A program made the position numbers and the translations under genes. Of a DNA stretch of 58,892 nucleotides, positions 58,201-58,892 are shown piece after piece. The DNA is from a virus. The stretch is taken from the IMG/VR virus record IMGVR_UViG_3300021962_000120, positions 1 through 58,892 of that record; one strand, given 5' to 3'. The stretch's first letter is position 1, and every line of letters begins with the position of its first letter. Under the pieces are notes generated by a model. It was not told the DNA's origin, searched no databases, and was given only the letters and a program-made list of their open reading frames with translations.

Positions 58201-58892
58201 TTTCCAATGGTACATACCCCAACACCCAACTCGGTATCATGGAGCGTCAAACCAACTTCAGCGGTATGCTTGGAGTGGACAAACCCGAATGGCAGGTGCG
58301 TTACAGCGACGGTATGCGTGTAGCCCGCCCATTCGGTTGTCCTGTTCGCACGCTACGAAACACCAACACTGTTCTTCGTGATTGGTGGGGTGATAGCGAA
58401 GGCAAGGGTATTTACAAATTAGACGAGGCTGTAGCCTATTACTTGGTGGACTGGTGGGGTAACACTCGTGGTGAGGATGTGCGCCGCCATCCTGTTCGTG
58501 CCTTCGGTATTCGCCCTGCTTGGGATGCCGCTGATGTGTACGAATATGACCGAACAGATGACCGAACCCCCTATCAGCGCATTTACAACAACGGAAACCC
58601 AGTTGTTAATATGAAGGGATTGATTGATAGTAATGGTGAAGTAAGTTTAGCGGGGGGTGTAACTGTCCCACGCTTCGGTGGGCGACTTAACGACACCAAC
58701 AACAATGACACTACACAACTTGTGGATGTGTACTTCCCCACCAACGCCCATCGTGTTGGTGATGATGGACACGGGCGTGGTCTGCGATACCCCACTGCTT
58801 TCAATGAGGATGTGCTGACAGCCCTCAACGAGCCGTATCACGCAACAGGTGTTGTGTTGTCTCACCACACCGCTGAGCCAAACATGAATGAT
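43239..58892 (+). CDS. Giant tail fibre/adhesin-like protein, incomplete at window end
   Basis: One frame, open from ATG 43239 (with GAGGTGA at 43229-43235) to the last base of the window: at least 5218 codons. I read it through in frame and found no stop. Residues 1-240 form a LamG/concanavalin-like domain (ADFVIEAWVVPDCGG, HVVAGITKNRVFLAVNGE, HVYLGGKGGEFRGAIEAIHF). The rest is beta-rich, high in Asn, Thr, Gly, His and Tyr, with recurrent short beta modules (GDKLYIYSGG, ITVDDARGFPQIPYYGNKLE). No enzyme motif stands out. It follows the distal tail gene, so a tail fibre, baseplate spike or host-binding protein is likely. Open frames on the other strand and frames here are shadows. Confidence 0.9.
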   Translation, partial: MVAIGRSSHAFFFDGVSDSVIIPQGRFTKTGVKDADGNKLMTKTLQGSGDIVSINNKTIADFVIEAWVVPDCGGVIAHREGQFTLEMGTVDTPGPAVFSVSVESIAGPSVFRLATAYDASTRWDGIVYPQQEHGGIHDSYNRYDTGNYGEATNLNFNNRPLYHVVAGITKNRVFLAVNGEIVSEQDIPPETRLARSTEHVYLGGKGGEFRGAIEAIHFSNEFDENMLQPSMAVKGQTTSALFRFEEPIDVVQESYEFTAYTVTDASTTTLTMAAADAQALIARLTGKAYDSSSPTTTFTSTPYSMGNYKVVDYYTNSGTPTTISVPHTPYNLLINPGAINRNTQKPNQSPPERVRLESINGNTGVVTFNSIHIDFINGTGGLRGALHTRTTDVDNYFVVVGADSLIDNGTGKPYQPPHYGTQIFDKTGQMILDESDIANHGMVYSSQMATDTATNAYAVNWPADLDTLFQVGHSGRHTFSHITGHEYMRRYPKPTDLIIDQQVDGSADIVQMAYDSNTRNIDEMFAMNSLIDFYSETLEAPIARIENSSSVATITHNGMPVSKRELIAIGGSGFKYAPFMLKGPVPEVGSIDENNRLYHLTPETESRVALLHVPDLKTSHNLAPFVEVHYNAIDLTGASMGESTPMLMVEKTVPAGSFDLGGGTRVLDVITADLANTTLYSPGGVIYLSNAISGYGSLMQESHTLIGDNTGGQDSDTELDYSRTPALYTPPNDVNAEPASPPFAVARSHNSSTHHSVYHRLAIEAMSSSQSDTITDEGAGKRTRQPTTDKTGTGVFDLGPTTHSSRVFEMFNIIDNVIITDEAGIIAKIFVQPSVKSRVNQLSLVRSLQSGDVPNIASIMFLMSRCRVRGVSKQESPESNMSTVVVTATGIADSFVNENVSAVGSGSPDSHVVKEIEPNAPVVTVTLGGPGQGGVNTKPTYDPSPLMRLPGSTRRSCAVQARVVDTNTSILSMSVAPLNNGSPDIKSWGTICFPKTGRIYLADGASAEYFLKNGAGFQFNETNAIQNRKFLDAAGVAYATFHDWCNATGVIEPTASTGTYTTSVYVFNDGDFDNDSLAQDGSTVNDRLFQSLDTVTHDYQLGTQYASTRAMVEIPVFPQQFFDHTELGIFPGPDNSMKLHIDATYTAHTWNPTPVGRRADDIGVADKSANSAYSYTINNQDYIESATILRVENATASHTHPSTGATTHTDHFHIYVSHPKMFPNGSNTDAFGNLKGINRLRRVFLTSGEWAVYDNDPATDGYLSIPSNATGGYHDGYSQTFFQNAIVGAKLHIGAGFRNETLIPVASDLELPSSDIEGRSPYYYDAANMKTQGGNLDYGLRQYVSAVEFKAGPLANPHAPRTITKCATTTITQAIAAPSGNSIILTLENASLFPDPPFNRNSSNAIDIEEGDLLYVGEIMLDTPVEVAYFSKNNGPISENSILVEPLNGVSITLGDIIGVEFRLTKAGHNMGILDDPANITVAEASTSLTKTDEIWEVKVAATSGSTTSIEIAPATLTNRFAHANTVGFNARKGDKLYIYSGGSYNYVGEVSAVVSDLTHPTASNTVVTLTANNATALSVGDDLYISSATVIQEDFDAILNRSWLYPYAQGGLRNGDTVWMNMTVNNPHAVEGLFAKSRGVFNENTVWKGFNGGRGTLDDNPRDSIPLENFLIGNSCLETAQNFAQHVNKTVEMNYEAMGLDASQAPTVAYIDPYLSTDGNARVLLFDVAHDREFIAFHDIHMQVQSSAATPTIGYTRNIAHETGTIKLDKFLISTNGGAPHYFTTQIDVANGFPSQNKYVRATQQSKFIESAYAHNVPNTVTHDLLGKTTAGSDEKYTIGDPTSTANSARRGKGHGHFVHTGLFHEQTSNTHTVGDSNLPRVQPAVASVYYASQAHKLIRKENDGNALLKRLKKHRADQDPNLFSLTDPSTLFDTPDGTRVISAFLCLKGKRNSTLELANHEESRLQHLKHWTQMDFVRRMTLDLGEVGVKEGVTDIEAAAREMVRLINQGGAPNGRTHARRPSQQYPGESERLDLTRIGVRQDIADENKDPTSAHINADFAATGSTYDPAPFWYGDIAFDTHDRGSHMGYVRAHLGRVVEDINGNEGYSIVIHSTIPGASGRNFCVWLDNSKGQSSYQPQFLIGHGGRFRNFWAQPDEILGENMHPAPMPLNKDGRPFAPVTTLREYVAQEEPDEAFTSNHDITSRRNEVANPKGRNISAHLGGMSHNSVNDESFETQSPSTALVKGLRVGKQAVGRINFGGLVASGVPGFSPIAGKHGLGRKGDSSFDKLYNEGIQIGSTSPSAITNYSGHVKNTEVIDDAIGDTPLYGFRFADHRGQGYGVRYIYRKMDEAFANDLTTIPSTLDDEVCIYFNDGDVAKGGFTIGHHMLGYGDATGQMDVSLLSKNSWRGNQWRGVYAPSLGVDCDISWDASASTLEVLLGAPFDTGATVLNNHPDILGYLGFPRQNGVIQITDPFTSITGSTGNVISYESRTQLGTTGTHVFYGVRGNEFNASHYLSVLGDISLTAGAVTMFNTSTNRIIKAIITPRINWTTLVTDELIAAVTAEAINLVNPNVQDGVTFDCRHMYAADGRTFGDWGVAADAIRIRAHNPQRGARPLSTMFEASLHQDLGIEAPHLEFGEYEKLDQTSNSQWTVTASSAHHKPVSDANIKDNHQKADCGYLPYTVLQIRTKARGYHTNTPTPVLVDSYNDPVPTKTWANNLKGLTYTSRSGDHILPAINNNMAVFANHNYSPPNNLSTFTLLVGEYVTDLVKPAGQESASFSGETKLLSFGERKKVYHGSDKIAIMKSQQGVNSLTILEVSDLYANDAFMNEFGGGSVTEDGLLMSHADIKCSGMRLYGSVESEPITYFKGGRDSTDHSVPLYFGGGFSGVVLDVNDGSQNDYSSFYTHPYSTGPTGTAGIQNANEISTAYALVDCNALLAFFPGTPLLNQHRGSINPPAYNQDNVLSPDLDAGTLINLITNPSHVTARYANGIVRQRPIPLVMRMPHQTARYTDHKTSTKYFTTYLIYGPGQAFPFNEPTSGLGDVEPHPGYVVTTGNTWSKVPANLNLPNEITNSDGDYGPPNSVYQTDRQRFHWRTTLNWSPAQGIPNIGDGVGLYQRPEHGYHYGEHFINPVPGKISLSNDADYRKAHPYQHCAMAYYGIAMSADMTFHMDGGYHPGGSWLDNQMAFNPQMQKNDFTISKINGNLVNPTAFRVSGVMATSVLNGLLGESASDFDREIIVVDATRCQNGEELATIIGQAINENPGKGALKAMGGTFMPSMGNAQRQDRYGWIEMDWNTVYVNDTATSSQSYIEGTMSGGTQASLEQIPACGWIRTDDGGRPVAGGGICPAFAPYHSREVYDNGGTWTVRFWLAPNRITGKAQFEDITTWQEKCDLITPVTVPTFAIAPPYGVPTKLYIWSKSGVHYYNNENDSTRDHMTRVHFSGLVDALDRTRPVGAMGWAGERYSYLNSLKVGTEGYGAGLGAWHPILGFSPYGPASSVMSTFGHLPHYTPMRNAPEATGVLNGVNNTDTMITTKYTWTYASTNTTPAYSFTDAESSNYFTDPVHIGDKNAVPRALHHTQGVFSRAFLVISYEAEMPLVAKYDRDGITGTGDWLAVVNKTAGGTAAADAIKFAGTVQWDERIHGVDRFVAPAHGGPNIEALIPLPVTLPIDDIPSVPFQMHGPVVDDNILYNAEPCYAKTGDLFFDLDQSPGSFFLEDATDVERNLITDLKTSTSTELDRYGDDANYWLGDTNAFKMNQRSPARNFSVEHIVWKRMDGGNLSLPAVNARGLGAVPFVTRVNSGTAYTTGEKLYGINRFSFETTNSAMFPIIQAQELAHPQIAAAHPDELRNVLAIPNEEMQFEEVQVEDDTGQVHIIEGGSPFGTIIRTFNPVSDRSAEGLAPATAGSGVEPNLKVRLPNPDSIPGNLLVRAGFDRLQAYQNESFGTGGMMRPMSANSIKHLFTDETKGPRLGGTFSDHNWEHISQGNFPDPTYSGWETATGNAPLETSYELHDRTLFFHITKNGNTHSHRYPTYYTHAGGVTNAELTAVSYSGTTLTVNAAPDILLFNEAIRDGRKFLRLYDPVTDRGGVASFTNIVGSTFTGCVGDADFDALVSSSITSLKVVPSYYIPAGSTRFFAARRLRDHAEVSGNSPDMVHTRYINFWTLADTLCHTIYEIPQMSPLSLPRMGHHFVNPTMAMLPGHFAHPAYQGLYNKHRAIRSATVKAHETALMEEQDLGDLKTDISTTLTDKLYGYDTLHTFGALTATPSGPSDIHGGAFTLMFESKIRSDGYGVLASEGEAGNINKAGGHSIVLEAAATYTLRHHFPDPSEVGAYQIVIQPNIHKSQLIGYHANGAATGLPDGTVNELTSQQVALVVGLREPDSATGAVALVLAEATMADVRGCEVFINELILDHDPDHGSQFTNIPPLMLYNALGVQATESPAFVKRSLPYHPQMFDRSTPGMTTNIPWWSIIHKNGPDHADATGFRHLNHHRLDNYYEFLRASTGSIACQITLAGYPSLYPDLYHEVLENISLNPVCTVVSWTSTTITVDDARGFPQIPYYGNKLEYTDANGVRRTHTYTERSGYDATNMNEPKQFTITAKTSFTSNLTAGTKLRLTRAYDFRPAGAIFTDSKTSMVTRILPQMLQGSRDTNSLHMADAFLCLWHPNLGRPHTFYSDSSRTWLNPLTDRAVDKKPLNSMPEHFETVHYHDAAYYASLGPFAFDRKFVAPPYEIKDTTGNPSTVTGVGSNFVNTTLRGTVLSSLLKVIIDGTAYTVSGGSGTQIIFQETVKATIPIGSTILIDGSGDLVTADVLDTTYGNPLLIANRFDPQGGQADSGDAATKTNLNHYWPCGSRGGPLISRLDGYGYVSAAWNYPRDYSFDGPVWTDADDTGSGYTVLNGVSNTSYDSISDPTRTRPFGYRIGLRQPYNKPQWSLYGMRAFREAAVTTTNNVVGYPHGPLVQGETETWTYAGGSGLSNGTYPNTQLGIMERQTNFSGMLGVDKPEWQVRYSDGMRVARPFGCPVRTLRNTNTVLRDWWGDSEGKGIYKLDEAVAYYLVDWWGNTRGEDVRRHPVRAFGIRPAWDAADVYEYDRTDDRTPYQRIYNNGNPVVNMKGLIDSNGEVSLAGGVTVPRFGGRLNDTNNNDTTQLVDVYFPTNAHRVGDDGHGRGLRYPTAFNEDVLTALNEPYHATGVVLSHHTAEPNMND

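Noticed and set aside
43247-58868. Many 60-145 codon open frames on both strands
   Set aside because: They are shadows of the single long plus-strand frame, which stays open and has protein-like composition throughout.

Overview
This window looks like most of the virion and packaging half of a tailed double-stranded DNA virus (Caudoviricetes, HK97-type head) that infects an archaeon, probably a marine one. The gene order is canonical: TerS-like, TerL, portal, prohead protease/scaffold, major capsid, head-tail connectors, tail tube, two tail-assembly chaperones, tape measure, distal tail, then a giant fibre-like protein. The archaeal assignment rests on promoters rather than on any host gene. 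The genes that open transcription units have a TATA-like box centred 24-28 bp upstream of the start codon with almost no leader, while genes inside operons use Shine-Dalgarno sites of the GGAGGTGA type. A marine group II (Poseidoniales) type host is a guess. No replication genes, tRNA, rRNA or CRISPR were seen.

Layout. 1-473: non-coding, GC-rich, with repeated TCTATAGACC and CATAGCAC elements. 474-2510: a motif-bearing protein, a 30-residue zinc knuckle, a 51-residue membrane protein and a near-complete HMG-CoA lyase with all expected catalytic and metal residues, which is a metabolic gene unexpected in a virus. 2422-4074 (minus) and 4126-8060 (plus): large proteins of unknown function diverging from one shared 51-bp promoter. 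8061-8280: a non-coding inverted repeat. 8281-11795: two membrane proteins, an Arf-like small GTPase, an AbrB-type protein and further unknown proteins. 11751-12038 (minus) and 12089 onward (plus): a second divergent pair with a 50-bp shared promoter; the plus side runs through TerS-like, three large accessory proteins and TerL. 19394-20392: four tiny proteins, mostly cysteine-rich. 20397-30519: a LAGLIDADG fusion, the portal (with two zinc sites), small proteins and a 1905-residue protein ending in a ligase-like domain. 30559-43229: a new promoter, then protease-scaffold, capsid and tail genes. 43239 to the window end: one open frame of at least 5218 codons starting with a LamG/concanavalin-like domain.

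The most unusual feature is a short helical motif, roughly [MF]-[DE]-x-A-[WF]-x-x-L-L-K. I count 15 copies in eight different proteins on both strands. Two of these proteins (5448-8060 and 12766-14886) are built like beads on a string: 3-4 near-identical motif copies separated by unrelated segments. The best analogy is the capsid-targeting tags of T4 internal proteins, so I propose a tagging system that brings diverse cargo or structural proteins into the assembling prohead. This is inference; the motif itself is directly visible. Two weaker shared tags, one N-terminal and one C-terminal, point the same way.
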